Positions 1-9,467 are shown, numbered from the stretch's first letter. The stretch: DNA of 64,000 nucleotides from Sva-07 sp963715825 (GCA_963715825.1 CAVQSI010000002.1:62001-126000); one strand, 5' to 3'. Notes: generated from the letters alone by a model not told the origin. Numbers and translations: made by a program.

Positions 1-2
1 AG

Positions 3-1097
3 CAGTGGCGAGCGTTCGACGCTCGCGGTCGGCGGATCTGGGACGTTGCCGATCGGACGTTCTTCGCCGGGCCGATGTCGAATCCTTGGTCGCTCGCGAA
101 GCGGATGCGCTCACCGTTCGACCTCACCGCGATCGACCCGATGCGCACGCTGCACCGCTCGGCCGAGTCGTTCTTCGACGATCCCCGCCTCGTGCAGTGG
201 GCCGGTCGCTACGCAACGTACTCGGGATCGTCGCCGTACTCGGCTCCGGCGACACTTGCCTGCATCCCCCACATCGAAGCCCGTTTCGGCTGCTGGTATC
301 CGATGGGAGGCCTCGACGCCCTGCGCGCCGCGCTCGAACGCGTCGCACGCGACGGCGGCGTCGAGATCCGCACCGGAACAGACGTCGGGCGCATCGCCGC
401 CCCGGAGGGCGGACCGGTGGCGGGCGTGGAGTTGGGCGACGGCGCGATCGAGCCCGCCGACATCGTCGTGGCGAACACCGACGCCGAGCACCTGTACGCC
501 GACCTGCTCCCCGACTCGGCCGCGCTGAAGCGCGTGCGGCGGGCGAAGCGCTCGACGAGCGGCTTCGTGCTGTGTGTCGGCGCTCGCGGCCTCACCCCCG
601 GGCTCCAGCACCACAACGTCTGGTTCTCCGACAGCTACCGCGCCGAGTACGACCGGCTCGACGCCGGCGAGTTGGCCGACGACCCGACGATCTACGCCTG
701 CGTGTCGTCGGTGACCGATCCGAGCCAGGCACCCGACGGCTGCGAGAACTGGTTCCTGCTCGTCAACACCCCGCCCGACGTCGAGGTGGATGCCGATGCG
801 TACGGCGACCTCGTGCTCGACCGGCTCGCCGAGCGCGGCGTCGACCTGCGACCCCGCATCGAACTCCGCCACACGATGACACCGGCCGACATCGAACGGC
901 GCTACCGGTCTCCGGGTGGAGCGATCTACGGCACGTCGTCGAACGGCAGACGGGCCGCGTTCGTGCGGCCGACGAACCGCGGCGCCCGGCCGGGGCTGTA
1001 TCTCGTCGGCGGGTCGAGCCATCCCGGCGGGGGCCTGCCCCTCGTGACCACCAGCGCCCGGATCGTGACCGAGATGATCACCGAGGATCTCCGATGA
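3..1097 (+). CDS. Phytoene/diapophytoene desaturase-type carotenoid oxidoreductase (5'-truncated)
   Basis: This is the C-terminal 364 residues of an FAD-dependent amine-oxidase-fold enzyme of the CrtI/CrtN/CrtP family, which desaturates or oxidises carotenoid chains at the membrane. The frame is open to the window edge, so the N-terminal dinucleotide-binding motif lies outside; the first in-frame ATG at 75 is internal. Visible family features are the segment FGCWYPMGG (about residues 96-104 of the visible part), which precedes the FAD-contacting region, and the C-terminal signature VGGSSHPGGGLP, which closes over the isoalloxazine ring. The stop overlaps the next gene's start (ATGA at 1094-1097), so the glycosyltransferase is translationally coupled. 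The carotenoid role is firm at family level. Whether it is a desaturase, a ketolase or a terminal oxidase cannot be read from this part. Confidence 0.85.
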   Translation, partial: QWRAFDARGRRIWDVADRTFFAGPMSNPWSLAKRMRSPFDLTAIDPMRTLHRSAESFFDDPRLVQWAGRYATYSGSSPYSAPATLACIPHIEARFGCWYPMGGLDALRAALERVARDGGVEIRTGTDVGRIAAPEGGPVAGVELGDGAIEPADIVVANTDAEHLYADLLPDSAALKRVRRAKRSTSGFVLCVGARGLTPGLQHHNVWFSDSYRAEYDRLDAGELADDPTIYACVSSVTDPSQAPDGCENWFLLVNTPPDVEVDADAYGDLVLDRLAERGVDLRPRIELRHTMTPADIERRYRSPGGAIYGTSSNGRRAAFVRPTNRGARPGLYLVGGSSHPGGGLPLVTTSARIVTEMITEDLR

Positions 1098-2188
1098 GCG
1101 CGGCGCGGCGAGGCGTCCGGCTCGTCTCGATCGGCCTCCGCCTGACCGCCGGTGCGGTGGCGGTGACCCGCCTTGCGCAGGCAGCGGCCGTGGCGGCGCC
1201 GGTTCGTCCCACGCTCACGCCGCTGCAGTCGATCACCGTCGTCATCCCGGCCCGTGACGAAGCGAGCCGGATCGGGCCGCTGCTCGATGCGATCGTCGGT
1301 GCCCCACGTGTGAACGAGGTGATCGTCGTCGACGACCAATCGAGTGACGGCACCGCCGACATCGCCGGTCGCGCCGGCGCGACCGTGCTCAGCGGCGCCG
1401 AGCTCCCTGACGGCTGGGCCGGCAAGGCCTGGGCGCTCCAGCAGGGCGTGGCGGCAGCATCGTCGGAGTGGGTGGTCACCCTCGACGCCGACACGCGACC
1501 CGACCCTCAGCTGCCGTCGGCGCTGGTGGCGCGTGCGACGGGCGAACGGCTCGACTTCCTGACCGTCGGCGGCCGCTTCGACTGCCCGACCCCGGGGAGC
1601 CGATTCCTGCACCCGGCGATGCTCACGACGCTCGTGTACCGCTTTGGTCCGCCCGGCGCCCCCGCAGCGCGTCCGGACCGCACGATGGCGAACGGCCAGT
1701 GCATGGTGTTCGAACGCCGCCGATTCCGTGCCGCCGGCGGCATGGAGGCGGTCCGCGGCGAGGTGGTCGAGGACATCGCCTTGGCACGAAACCTCGCCGC
1801 GCAGGGCCAGCGGGTCGGCTTCCTCGACGCCAGCGAGTTGTTGAGCGTGCGGATGTTCGAGTCGTTCGGCGACGTCCTGACCGGCTGGGGTCGCTCGTTG
1901 GCGCTTCCCGGTGTGGAGCCACCCCGACGGCAACTTGTCGATCTGGCCGTGGTGCTGCTCGCCCAGGTGCTCCCCTTGCCGCGGCTGCTGATGCGTCGAG
2001 GCGATCTCGTCGACGTCGGGCTGCTCGCGCTGCGCCTCGGCACGCTGGTCGGAACACGGCGAGCCTATGAACGCATCGACGCGGCGTACTGGGCGAGCCC
2101 ACTCGCGGATCCGATCGCAGCCGCCGCCATCGCCCGCGGCATCGCCCGGCGCGGCCGCCAGGTCTGGCGCGGCCGCAGCTACGCCTGA
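1094..2188 (+). CDS. Family 2 glycosyltransferase, CrtQ-like (carotenoid glycosylation)
   Basis: A 364-residue inverting GT-A transferase. It opens with a hydrophobic segment (about residues 10-35), then the nucleotide-binding start ITVVIPARDE (47-56), the VVDDQSSDGT block (78-87) and the DxD-type metal site LDADTRPDP (131-133 carry DAD). VVEDIALARNL further on is the acceptor/catalytic ED region. A C-terminal hydrophobic helix near LVDLAVVLLAQVLPL suggests membrane association. Length, order and location directly after a CrtI-like oxidase resemble the diaponeurosporenoate glucosyltransferase CrtQ of staphyloxanthin synthesis. The start at 1094 overlaps the upstream stop by 4 bases; the open frame extends upstream to base 5 but only as a shadow of the oxidase gene. 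The sugar and exact acceptor are inferred from context. Confidence 0.8.
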   Translation: MSAARRGVRLVSIGLRLTAGAVAVTRLAQAAAVAAPVRPTLTPLQSITVVIPARDEASRIGPLLDAIVGAPRVNEVIVVDDQSSDGTADIAGRAGATVLSGAELPDGWAGKAWALQQGVAAASSEWVVTLDADTRPDPQLPSALVARATGERLDFLTVGGRFDCPTPGSRFLHPAMLTTLVYRFGPPGAPAARPDRTMANGQCMVFERRRFRAAGGMEAVRGEVVEDIALARNLAAQGQRVGFLDASELLSVRMFESFGDVLTGWGRSLALPGVEPPRRQLVDLAVVLLAQVLPLPRLLMRRGDLVDVGLLALRLGTLVGTRRAYERIDAAYWASPLADPIAAAAIARGIARRGRQVWRGRSYA

Positions 2189-2778
2189 GCGGCCCGACCG
2201 CGCCGGTCGGCGACGGCGGCCATCGCGAAGCGCAGCCCGATGAACGTCATCAGTACACCCGTGGCCGCGGTTCGGTACGGACCTTCGACGACGAGCTGCA
2301 CGATCGGGAACGCAACGAACCCGACACGAGCGGCCACGGCGAACGATCGACGGACGGCGAATGTCGCCAGCAGCAGCCCGATCGCGATCAGGAACGGGAT
2401 CGTCGCATACACCGCAGCGCCCCCGGCAAACGTGAGGATGCTGCGCCCACCGCGGAAGCGAGCGAACACGGGAAAGGCGTGGCCGATCATCGCCGCGCCG
2501 CAGCCGACATAGGCAAGCCCCCAGACGCCGGGATCGGCGAGCGCCGTTCCGACGAGCGCGGCGGCGACACCCTTCGCGCTGTCGCCGACGAATACCGGGA
2601 TCGCCGCCCGGCGACCGAGTGTCTCGCGGGCGTTCCAGAAACCGGGGTTTCGGTCGCCGACCTCACGCAGGTCGATCCGGGCGCGACGCGCGGCGACCAG
2701 ATTGGCGATCGGGATCGACCCGATCAGGTAGCCGACGACGATCGTGATCGCCACCGTGACTGTCTGTTCGGCGCCCAT
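2179..2778 (-). CDS. PlsY-like glycerol-3-phosphate acyltransferase family membrane protein
   Basis: A 199-residue polytopic membrane protein with about five hydrophobic segments. PlsY hallmarks are present in order: GSIPIANLVAARR near residue 20, a glycine/asparagine loop (GDRNPGFWNARETLG), a D-x-x-KG motif (GDSAKG) and GHAFPVFARFRGGRS. Family members transfer acyl groups from acyl-phosphate to glycerol-3-phosphate. The loop reads GDRNPG where the family normally has GSGNPGATN, so this is a divergent member. Its 3' end overlaps the glycosyltransferase stop by 10 bases (convergent), and its start lies 21 bases from the divergent CrtA-like gene. ATG at 2778 is preferred; ATGs at 2790 and 2823 would run into the neighbour. 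Acylation of a carotenoid glycoside is a speculative alternative role. Confidence 0.75.
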   Translation of the reverse strand: MGAEQTVTVAITIVVGYLIGSIPIANLVAARRARIDLREVGDRNPGFWNARETLGRRAAIPVFVGDSAKGVAAALVGTALADPGVWGLAYVGCGAAMIGHAFPVFARFRGGRSILTFAGGAAVYATIPFLIAIGLLLATFAVRRSFAVAARVGFVAFPIVQLVVEGPYRTAATGVLMTFIGLRFAMAAVADRRGRAAQA

Positions 2779-2799
2779 CGGTGACAGCATGGCCCAGAC

Positions 2800-3513
2800 A
2801 TGGGTCGCATCGCATCGTTCCACCTCGTCGACGAACCGACGTGGAAGACCCCGCTCGTCCTCGCCCGCCTCGGAGCGGACCGGCTACGGCTGCCGCGGGT
2901 GCACGGTCTTGCGTTCTGGCGGCTGCTCGGCACCGGCAGCGGAGACGACACGGGCCGCGGCGCCGACCTGTCACGCAGCGCACTCTTCGCCGTCTGGGAC
3001 GACGAGTCCGACCTCGATGCGTTTCTGGCCGACAGCGCAATCTCCCGACGCTGGCGCGGCGCCGAGGAGAGTTGGCACGTGCGGCTTCGCTCGGTCGGCG
3101 GCCACGGCACGTGGAAGGGAGTCGACCCGCTCGGTGGCCTCGACACGGGCAACGCCGACGGTCCGGTGGCGATCATCACGCGTGCGAACGTCCGGCGGCG
3201 TTCGTGGCGTGCGTTCGGCGCGGCAAGCGAGGTCGTCGACGCCGAACTGCACCGGGCACCCGGGTTGGTCGACGTCGTCGGGATCGGTGAGACACCGGTC
3301 GGCAGTCTGGCCACGTTCAGTCTGTGGGAGTCGATGCGCGCCGCCCGCCAGTTCGCGTACTCGATGCCGGACCACCGCGACGTCGTACGACGCACCCGGG
3401 CCGAGGACTGGTACGCCGAGGAGATGTTCGCCCGCTTCGAGCCGTACGCCTCAACCGGCACGTGGAACGGCCGCGACCCGCTGGCCGCGACGGCGCCAGA
3501 TTCTCCGTCGTGA
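2800..3513 (+). CDS. CrtA-like (spheroidene monooxygenase family) protein
   Basis: A 237-residue protein resembling spheroidene monooxygenase (CrtA), a haem-type enzyme that introduces keto groups into acyclic carotenoids. Family-like features are the N-terminal MGRIASFHL strand, the core LRSVGGHGTWKG, the paired strands VGIGETPVGSLATFSLWES and the conserved block ARQFAYSMPDHRDVVRRTR with its histidine near residue 190. GHGTWKGVDPL and TGTWNGRDPL near the end look like an internal duplication of a W-[KN]-G-x-DPL turn. The start at 2800 is the only ATG between it and the divergent PlsY-like gene. Position beside a CrtI-type oxidase and a CrtQ-type transferase supports a carotenoid-modifying role. 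The substrate is unknown. Confidence 0.75.
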   Translation: MGRIASFHLVDEPTWKTPLVLARLGADRLRLPRVHGLAFWRLLGTGSGDDTGRGADLSRSALFAVWDDESDLDAFLADSAISRRWRGAEESWHVRLRSVGGHGTWKGVDPLGGLDTGNADGPVAIITRANVRRRSWRAFGAASEVVDAELHRAPGLVDVVGIGETPVGSLATFSLWESMRAARQFAYSMPDHRDVVRRTRAEDWYAEEMFARFEPYASTGTWNGRDPLAATAPDSPS

Positions 3514-3557
3514 CGATCGACGCCCACCGATAACATCACGCCCTGCGCTTCCAGCGC

Positions 3558-3633
<76 letters not shown>

Positions 3634-3654
3634 CATCGCTCTGGGTCGCACGAA

Positions 3655-3692
3655 ATGCCTGCTCGGTGGGCATCGAACCATCGAGCAGGCAT
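3655..3692. terminator. Bidirectional hairpin terminator between tRNA-Thr and the LuxR-type gene
   Basis: A perfect 11-base inverted repeat, ATGCCTGCTCG at 3655-3665 and CGAGCAGGCAT at 3682-3692, with a 16-base loop. It lies between the 3' ends of tRNA-Thr (plus) and the LuxR-type regulator (minus). There is no long U-tract, as is usual for GC-rich actinobacterial terminators. Confidence 0.7.
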
Positions 3693-3754
3693 CGCCGGCG
3701 AGCACCCCTCGACCACGATCGCCCGAGCCGCGCGCCACGCACGGCCGCTCCGCG

Positions 3755-6394
3755 TCAGAGCAGGTGGCGCTCGTGGAGGGTGCGATGCTCCCTCGCGGCT
3801 CCACCAAGACCTGCGGTGAGCGGCGAGCGACCCGGCACGAACACGACGTCGGCGAGCTCGCGCCGGCCCGAGACGCCGAGCTTCATGTACACCCGCCGCA
3901 AGTGGTTCTCGACGGTGCGCACCGACACGAACAAGTGGTCGGCGATCTCCCGATTGGTTCGACCCGCCCCGGCCAAGCGGGCGACCTCGGCTTCGCGGGC
4001 GGTGAGTTCGGCCGGGGTGCCGGCCCCGATGAGCTGCAGCGTGAGGATCGGACCCGAGTCGATCCCGGCCCGCCACCGTTCAGCGAGTTGGCGCTGGCGC
4101 GCAGCTGCGCGGCCGTCGCCGGCGGCCTCGTACCGTGTCGCCGCCCACAGGGCTGCCTCGATCGCATACAGGTGGGCACCCATCGTCGAGAACCGTTGGG
4201 CACAATCGGCCAGTCGTTCAGCCGACCGCGAGTTGATCGCCGCGCCGAGTTCCATCCGCAACGGGGCGAGCTCGCCCTGACAACCGTCGAGCACGGCCCA
4301 CTCCGCTTCGTCCACGCTGCCGCCGAAGCGGACGATGTCGTGGAGTAGCCCCCCGATCAGCATGAGTGCACCGTTGCCGACGTGGCGGTCGATGGTGGTC
4401 CGGAGCGCCCGGCACGCTCCCCCGGTGTCGCCATCGAGTGCCAAGAGGTGGGCGAACGCCCGCTCGATCTCGATCTCCATCAGCTTGGCGGGGTGATCGT
4501 CGGCCGCAGCGAGCTCGTCGGCGAAACGATGGGCCGAGGCGGCGTCGTTGCGCATCGCCGACGCCATCACCGCACCCGCCAGCGACCATCGGCGTGGGCC
4601 GTAGGAGTGAATGCCGGCGAACGACGCCGCCGACTCGACGAAGCGCTCGACCGACTCCTCGAAGCGCCCGGTGATCAGCAGGTTACGGGCGAGCAGCATC
4701 GAGAACCAGGCCTGCCCTTCGAGCTTGCCCTCGCTGACCGTCACGTCGCGGGCGAGGCGGCTGATCGCCTCGGCATCGGTGAGCTGGCCCGCCTCGGCGA
4801 GCGCGGTGACATGGGAGACCACGAAGATGCCCGGCTCGGTGAGCGCCGGCTGACGTCCGAGTGCCGAGCACACGTCGAACGCGCGGGTGGCGAGATCGAT
4901 GGCGTCGAGGCAGCGTCCGTCGAGCGACCACGCGCAGCTCGCCGAGATCGCCGCGGTGACGAACACGCGATCGCCGTCGTCGCGCGCGACGATCGGGTCG
5001 ACGATCGCCGTGGCTCGGCGCAGCTGCCCCTGATTGGAGGCGATCAGCGCCCGCTCGGACCGGACCTCGTCGTACCAGGCACCCGGCGACAGCCGTTCCA
5101 AGGCACGCTCGAGGACCTCCTCGGCCCCCGGCCCGTCACCGATGCCCCAGAACAGCGCGGCAGCCCGCTCCATCGCGACGAGCGCCAATTCGGTCTCGGT
5201 GCGCGACTCGGAGGACGCCGCGAGCTGTTCGTCGGCCCGGGCGTGCTCGCCGACCGAGGCGAGCGCGCTCGCAAGCAGCAGCGCCACGTCGGTGCGGTCC
5301 GGCTCACCCTTGATCGCTCGGGTGGCGATCTCGATCGCGAGCCGCTGATCCTCGCCGTAGAGGGCGCGACGGGCGGCGAGCACCATGTCGTCGGACACCA
5401 CGGTGCCGCCAGCGCGGAGCTGCCAGGTGGTGGCGCGGACGATGTCGTCACCCCGGCGCATCGGCGTCTGCTCCAGCAGCTCCAGCAGTCGGCCACAGAT
5501 GCGTGTGGTTCGGGCCTCGCCCATCAGCCTGGTGGCGACGTCGCCGAACATCGGATGCGACATGCGGGCGTCGCGCCGCACGTCGTCGCGCACGATCGTG
5601 ATCATCCCCGCCTGCTCCGCTGCTTCGATGGCTTCGCCGGTAGCGGCATGGCGGAGGAGGTCGAATCCCAGCGGCTCGCCGAGCGCGACCAGGTCGACGA
5701 CATCGCGAACCTCCCGCTCGAGGGCGTCGAGTTCGCTGCCGATCAGCTCGTCGAGGCGGGCCGAGGTCGGCACGGCGACGAAGCGCCACAGGCCGTCACG
5801 TCGTGCCAGCGACCCCGAACGGCGAGTCGAGCGGATCAGCTCGCGCAACATCAACGGCGAGCCGAGTGTCAGTTCCCACAGCTGGCGGCGAACGCCCGGG
5901 TCGATCGGCCCGTCGAGCACCAGGTCGATCAGGTGGTCGACATCGGCGCGTGCGAGCAGGTCGAGATCGTGCCGTTCGACGAGTTCGTCCTTCCACAGGC
6001 TCGTGATCGAAATGGACGGTGCCGGACCACCGGTGCGCATCGTCGCAACGAGGCGGATCCGCTGTTCGACGAGCAACCGGTGGACGAGTGCGGCGGCGTC
6101 GCCGTCCAGCAGTTGAACGTCGTCGATCACGACGATCGGCCGCTCACCCTCGACCGAGGTCATCGCGCCAGGCAGCGCGCCGAGCGCCCGCAGCGGCAAA
6201 CCGACGAGTGAGGTGGCAGCGATTCGTGTGACGTCGTCGGGGTCGAACGTGTCCGCGAGTCGACCTGCCAGCGCCGTCTTGCCCACGCCCGCCTCACCGG
6301 CGAACAGCACGCTTCCACCACCGGTGAGCGTTGCCGCAGCGAGCCTCAGCAGATCGTTCCGGCCGACGAGCGGCCACGCGGTGTCGTCGGTCAT
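3755..6394 (-). CDS. LuxR-family transcriptional regulator with N-terminal AAA ATPase (LAL/MalT type)
   Basis: An 879-residue STAND-type regulator. Residues 33-41 form the Walker A loop (GEAGVGKTA), and a Walker B-like IVVIDDVQLL follows near residue 100. The middle is a long alpha-helical, TPR-like region. The last 60 residues are a LuxR HTH beginning LTAREAEVARLAGAGRTNREIA and continuing VSVRTVENHLRRVYMKL. Proteins of this plan bind ATP and an unknown inducer and activate transcription. ATG at 6394 is chosen because GAGGAGAG sits 7 bases upstream; longer starts up to 6529 run into the divergent gene. A near-palindrome (6515-6533) in the divergent spacer could be an operator for it. The obvious candidate target is the divergent pair of envelope-protein genes. 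Confidence 0.9.
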   Translation of the reverse strand: MTDDTAWPLVGRNDLLRLAAATLTGGGSVLFAGEAGVGKTALAGRLADTFDPDDVTRIAATSLVGLPLRALGALPGAMTSVEGERPIVVIDDVQLLDGDAAALVHRLLVEQRIRLVATMRTGGPAPSISITSLWKDELVERHDLDLLARADVDHLIDLVLDGPIDPGVRRQLWELTLGSPLMLRELIRSTRRSGSLARRDGLWRFVAVPTSARLDELIGSELDALEREVRDVVDLVALGEPLGFDLLRHAATGEAIEAAEQAGMITIVRDDVRRDARMSHPMFGDVATRLMGEARTTRICGRLLELLEQTPMRRGDDIVRATTWQLRAGGTVVSDDMVLAARRALYGEDQRLAIEIATRAIKGEPDRTDVALLLASALASVGEHARADEQLAASSESRTETELALVAMERAAALFWGIGDGPGAEEVLERALERLSPGAWYDEVRSERALIASNQGQLRRATAIVDPIVARDDGDRVFVTAAISASCAWSLDGRCLDAIDLATRAFDVCSALGRQPALTEPGIFVVSHVTALAEAGQLTDAEAISRLARDVTVSEGKLEGQAWFSMLLARNLLITGRFEESVERFVESAASFAGIHSYGPRRWSLAGAVMASAMRNDAASAHRFADELAAADDHPAKLMEIEIERAFAHLLALDGDTGGACRALRTTIDRHVGNGALMLIGGLLHDIVRFGGSVDEAEWAVLDGCQGELAPLRMELGAAINSRSAERLADCAQRFSTMGAHLYAIEAALWAATRYEAAGDGRAAARQRQLAERWRAGIDSGPILTLQLIGAGTPAELTAREAEVARLAGAGRTNREIADHLFVSVRTVENHLRRVYMKLGVSGRRELADVVFVPGRSPLTAGLGGAAREHRTLHERHLL

Positions 6395-6514
6395 CTTGTC
6401 GCTCTCCTCGACCGATCGTAGGCGATGTGGTCCCAGCGGCGCCCCGGTGTGAGCACCAGAACAGCCAAGTGGCCAGTCGAACTGACCCTGCAAGGTGCTG
6501 CGAGATGCTGCGAG

Positions 6515-6533
6515 ATGAGTAGTGACCACTCAT
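6515..6533. promoter_or_regulatory. Candidate operator: near-perfect 19-bp palindrome in divergent promoter region
   Basis: ATGAGTAGTGACCACTCAT is a palindrome with only one mismatched pair (A at 6521 against C at 6527) around a central G. It lies between the LuxR-type regulator and the divergent extracellular-protein genes. Immediately upstream is a tandem direct repeat of TGCTGCGAGA (about 6496-6515). The palindrome overlaps a possible GTG start at 6522, which argues for the downstream ATG at 6570. Function is inferred from position and symmetry only. Confidence 0.4.
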
Positions 6534-6569
6534 GACACCGCCCGGCAGGTTGGGCGACGATCCGGGAAG

Positions 6570-9467
6570 ATGGATTCTCCGGACGGCGAGGGGCAAACGG
6601 ACCGCAGTGACGACGGCGCAGTCTCGCGTCGCAACGTCGTCGTCGGCGTCGCCATCGCGTTCGTGATGGCGGTGACCGGTTTCGGCATCGCGTTGTCGGC
6701 CCGAGGTGGTGGCGGCGGTGGCGAGACGGCCCCCAGCGAACAAGGGGCCACGCCGATCGCATCGACGCCACCGACGGACCCCTCCGCCGATGCGCCCACC
6801 GAAGCGCCGGCCGACGCCCCGGTGGGCCCGATCGTCACCGAGATCGATGTGCCCATCGTTGCTCCCATCGGCCCCGGCGAGGGGCCCCGGGGAACGGGTC
6901 TCCCATCGTTCGATCCGGACGACGTCGGTGGCCCGATGCAGACCTCGGCGGTCGACGTCCTCAGCCCGATCGTTGGTGAGGCCACGATCGCCGTCGTGGC
7001 CGACGAATCCGGCTCGGGAGGCGGGGCAGCGGCGGCTCCCCCGGTGCTCGCCGACGAGCTCGGGTTGCCCGTGCCGGACATCGAGGTCCTGCTCGACGAC
7101 GACCGTGAACCCGCCGACACCACCGACGGCCCGGACCTCGACCTCGCCGCAATCGAGCGCTTCGTCGGTACCGGCGCAACGCCACCGACCGACGAATCGA
7201 CCCCGACCGCCTCGGAAGGGGTGGACGTCGAACCGGGGCGTGTCGAGCCGGGCTTCGTCGACCCGTGCGCCGACGTCGACAGAGATGTCGACGCGGACGG
7301 AGACACCCGCTGCCCGGACCCCGGCGAGCCCGGCACGATCACCGACACGTTTGCGCTGACGATCCCACCGCCGCTGCACGTGGTGATCCGAGTGCGCCCG
7401 ACAGACGGCTGCGCCGCCCCGGTGGCCGACGACGAAGTGCGCGTCTCGATCGAGTCGACCACGCCGATCGAGTCGATGACGCTTCGGTACTGGCGGTCGG
7501 GATGGCCGAGCGACGACCGGACGATCGAGATCGCCACCCCGAACGACGTGACGGCCGAATGGCTCGATGCGTTCGAGGCCGCCGAGGTCGACCCGCCTCC
7601 TCCGATCGTGCACTGCGCAACACTCACCGACCTCTTCGTCGGCCGCCCGCACCAGTACACCGCACAAGCGACCGACGTGTTCGACCAGCTCTGGTCGACC
7701 CGGGGGACACCACCGTTCTTCCGCGGCCCGGACTACCGGATCCCGAAGACGTTCCTCCTCACGCTCAGCGACAACGAACTCCTCGTCAGCGCGCCGCACC
7801 GGGCCGACCAGCAGGTCCGGATCTACGCGTTCCGACGTACCAGCGAGCCGACGGCAGGCGATCCGTGTTCGACCACATCGAGAACCCAGCCCGGCTACGA
7901 ACTCCCGTGGTCACCGACGAACCCGCAGCGGTCGACGTCGAACGCGAACGACCTCGCCCGGGCCGGGTTCGACCCGGCGTACAACAACCGCACGTTCGGC
8001 ACCATGCGCCTTGCAGAAGGCTCCACGTATCGACTCTGCATCTACACGTCGGTGGTCGAGCCATCGTTCGACGCCGGGATCGAACGCATCGAGGCATACG
8101 ACCTGATCACCCCCGACGCGCTCGACATCACGTTCACCGTCGTCGAGGTCGAGACCACCGACGACGCCAGGGTCCGCCCCGGGACACTGCGAATCGGCGT
8201 CGAACCGGTGGGGCGCGGCATCATGCTCGGCCACCCGTGGTGCGGCACGTGGCGCAACTCGTCGGACATCCGCGGCCTGGTGGCGATCGACGAGCCGATC
8301 TGCACCTCCGACGCACGGTCGACGGCGCTGTACCGATCCGGGGCCCGGGTGACGATGATCGCCGAGGACGTCGACGGCGTCGATCACACGCTCGAGTCCG
8401 TGCTCCGGGTTCACACCTGTGTGGGGGTCTGCGTCCCACCGGAGTCGGAGCTCTACCGGCTCGAGTTGCCGACAGGCGCCCCGCGGCGCGACTTCTGGTG
8501 CGGCGGCGTCGGTGACGCATGCGACCGGCCGAGTGACGAGTCCTACGGGACGGTCGTGATCGAGGTCAGCTACGCCAACACCCAGGGCGACCTGCGCTCG
8601 GACTGGTCGATCTCGCTCCCCGACGAGCTCGGCGATCAGCGACCGGAACCGCCCGAGACGCCGCGATTCGACACGTCGGCGACACCGCTGACCTCGGGCC
8701 CACAGCCGAACCCGACCGTGTCGTTCCAGATCCTCGCCGACCGTCCCGTGACGGCCACGGTCACCCTGCTCGACCCGACCGATGGCTCACCGGCGTGCAT
8801 CGTCGGCGGCGGCCCGAACACCGCATCGTTCGACGTGCTCCGTGAACAGCACGACGTCGCCATCGACAACCTCTGCCCGCGTCATTCCTACGCCCCGGTC
8901 GTCGAGCTCACCGACGCCGACGGCGACACCAGCCGATGGCATCTCGCGCCCGGCGACCCGCGGTTCGGGCCCGCAGAGCCGTGGCTGCGCGGCTTCCTCC
9001 GCACCGACGACATCGATCTGGTGTTCACCGCCTCGATCTCGATCGACGCACCGACCAGCATGATGCGTGTCAATCGGGCCGATCTGGTCGTGGCTGGCCG
9101 GGACGTGATCTGGTCGAGCCTCAACGAACAGCCTCGCGGCGCAACCGGCTGCCGCGGGGGTGAGGTGACGACGACCGCTCGCCGAGCACCCCGAATCCCC
9201 ACCGACCGGATCACCACGTCGAGCGGCCTCGAGGTCGACGTCCGCCTGGATGTCGAGGTCGAACTGCTGATCGCCGCCTGCCAACTCCCGGTGCCCGGCT
9301 TCGAGCAGCCAGGTCCGTTGGCGATCGCGCAGACGATCGCGTACGACGACATCGTGTTCGGTTCACCGATCACGGTCACCGGTTCGATCCCGGTCGCAGG
9401 CCTGCCCGACCCCGATGCGACCGTCGATGTCGTCGCAGTGGTCACGTTCATCGAAGGGACACCATGA
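6570..9467 (+). CDS. Large single-pass membrane-anchored extracellular protein, function unknown
   Basis: A 965-residue protein with a short charged cytoplasmic N-terminus and one transmembrane segment at about residues 23-42 (VVVGVAIAFVMAVTGFGIAL). A glycine run (GGGGGG) and a low-complexity Pro/Thr/Asp/Glu-rich linker to about residue 250 follow. The rest is beta-rich with scattered cysteines (for example HPWCGTW, RVHTCVGVCVPP and DFWCGGVGDAC), consistent with a disulphide-bonded extracytoplasmic domain. No known family is recognised. A GTG at 6522 would add 16 residues but overlaps the palindrome; neither start has a clear ribosome-binding site. The stop overlaps the next start (ATGA at 9464-9467), so the two envelope proteins are probably made together, likely under the divergent LuxR-type regulator. 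Confidence 0.75.
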   Translation: MDSPDGEGQTDRSDDGAVSRRNVVVGVAIAFVMAVTGFGIALSARGGGGGGETAPSEQGATPIASTPPTDPSADAPTEAPADAPVGPIVTEIDVPIVAPIGPGEGPRGTGLPSFDPDDVGGPMQTSAVDVLSPIVGEATIAVVADESGSGGGAAAAPPVLADELGLPVPDIEVLLDDDREPADTTDGPDLDLAAIERFVGTGATPPTDESTPTASEGVDVEPGRVEPGFVDPCADVDRDVDADGDTRCPDPGEPGTITDTFALTIPPPLHVVIRVRPTDGCAAPVADDEVRVSIESTTPIESMTLRYWRSGWPSDDRTIEIATPNDVTAEWLDAFEAAEVDPPPPIVHCATLTDLFVGRPHQYTAQATDVFDQLWSTRGTPPFFRGPDYRIPKTFLLTLSDNELLVSAPHRADQQVRIYAFRRTSEPTAGDPCSTTSRTQPGYELPWSPTNPQRSTSNANDLARAGFDPAYNNRTFGTMRLAEGSTYRLCIYTSVVEPSFDAGIERIEAYDLITPDALDITFTVVEVETTDDARVRPGTLRIGVEPVGRGIMLGHPWCGTWRNSSDIRGLVAIDEPICTSDARSTALYRSGARVTMIAEDVDGVDHTLESVLRVHTCVGVCVPPESELYRLELPTGAPRRDFWCGGVGDACDRPSDESYGTVVIEVSYANTQGDLRSDWSISLPDELGDQRPEPPETPRFDTSATPLTSGPQPNPTVSFQILADRPVTATVTLLDPTDGSPACIVGGGPNTASFDVLREQHDVAIDNLCPRHSYAPVVELTDADGDTSRWHLAPGDPRFGPAEPWLRGFLRTDDIDLVFTASISIDAPTSMMRVNRADLVVAGRDVIWSSLNEQPRGATGCRGGEVTTTARRAPRIPTDRITTSSGLEVDVRLDVEVELLIAACQLPVPGFEQPGPLAIAQTIAYDDIVFGSPITVTGSIPVAGLPDPDATVDVVAVVTFIEGTP

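Noticed and set aside
5..1093. N-terminal extension of the glycosyltransferase
   Set aside because: It is Arg-rich shadow of the carotenoid oxidase; the coupled ATG at 1094 gives the normal family length.
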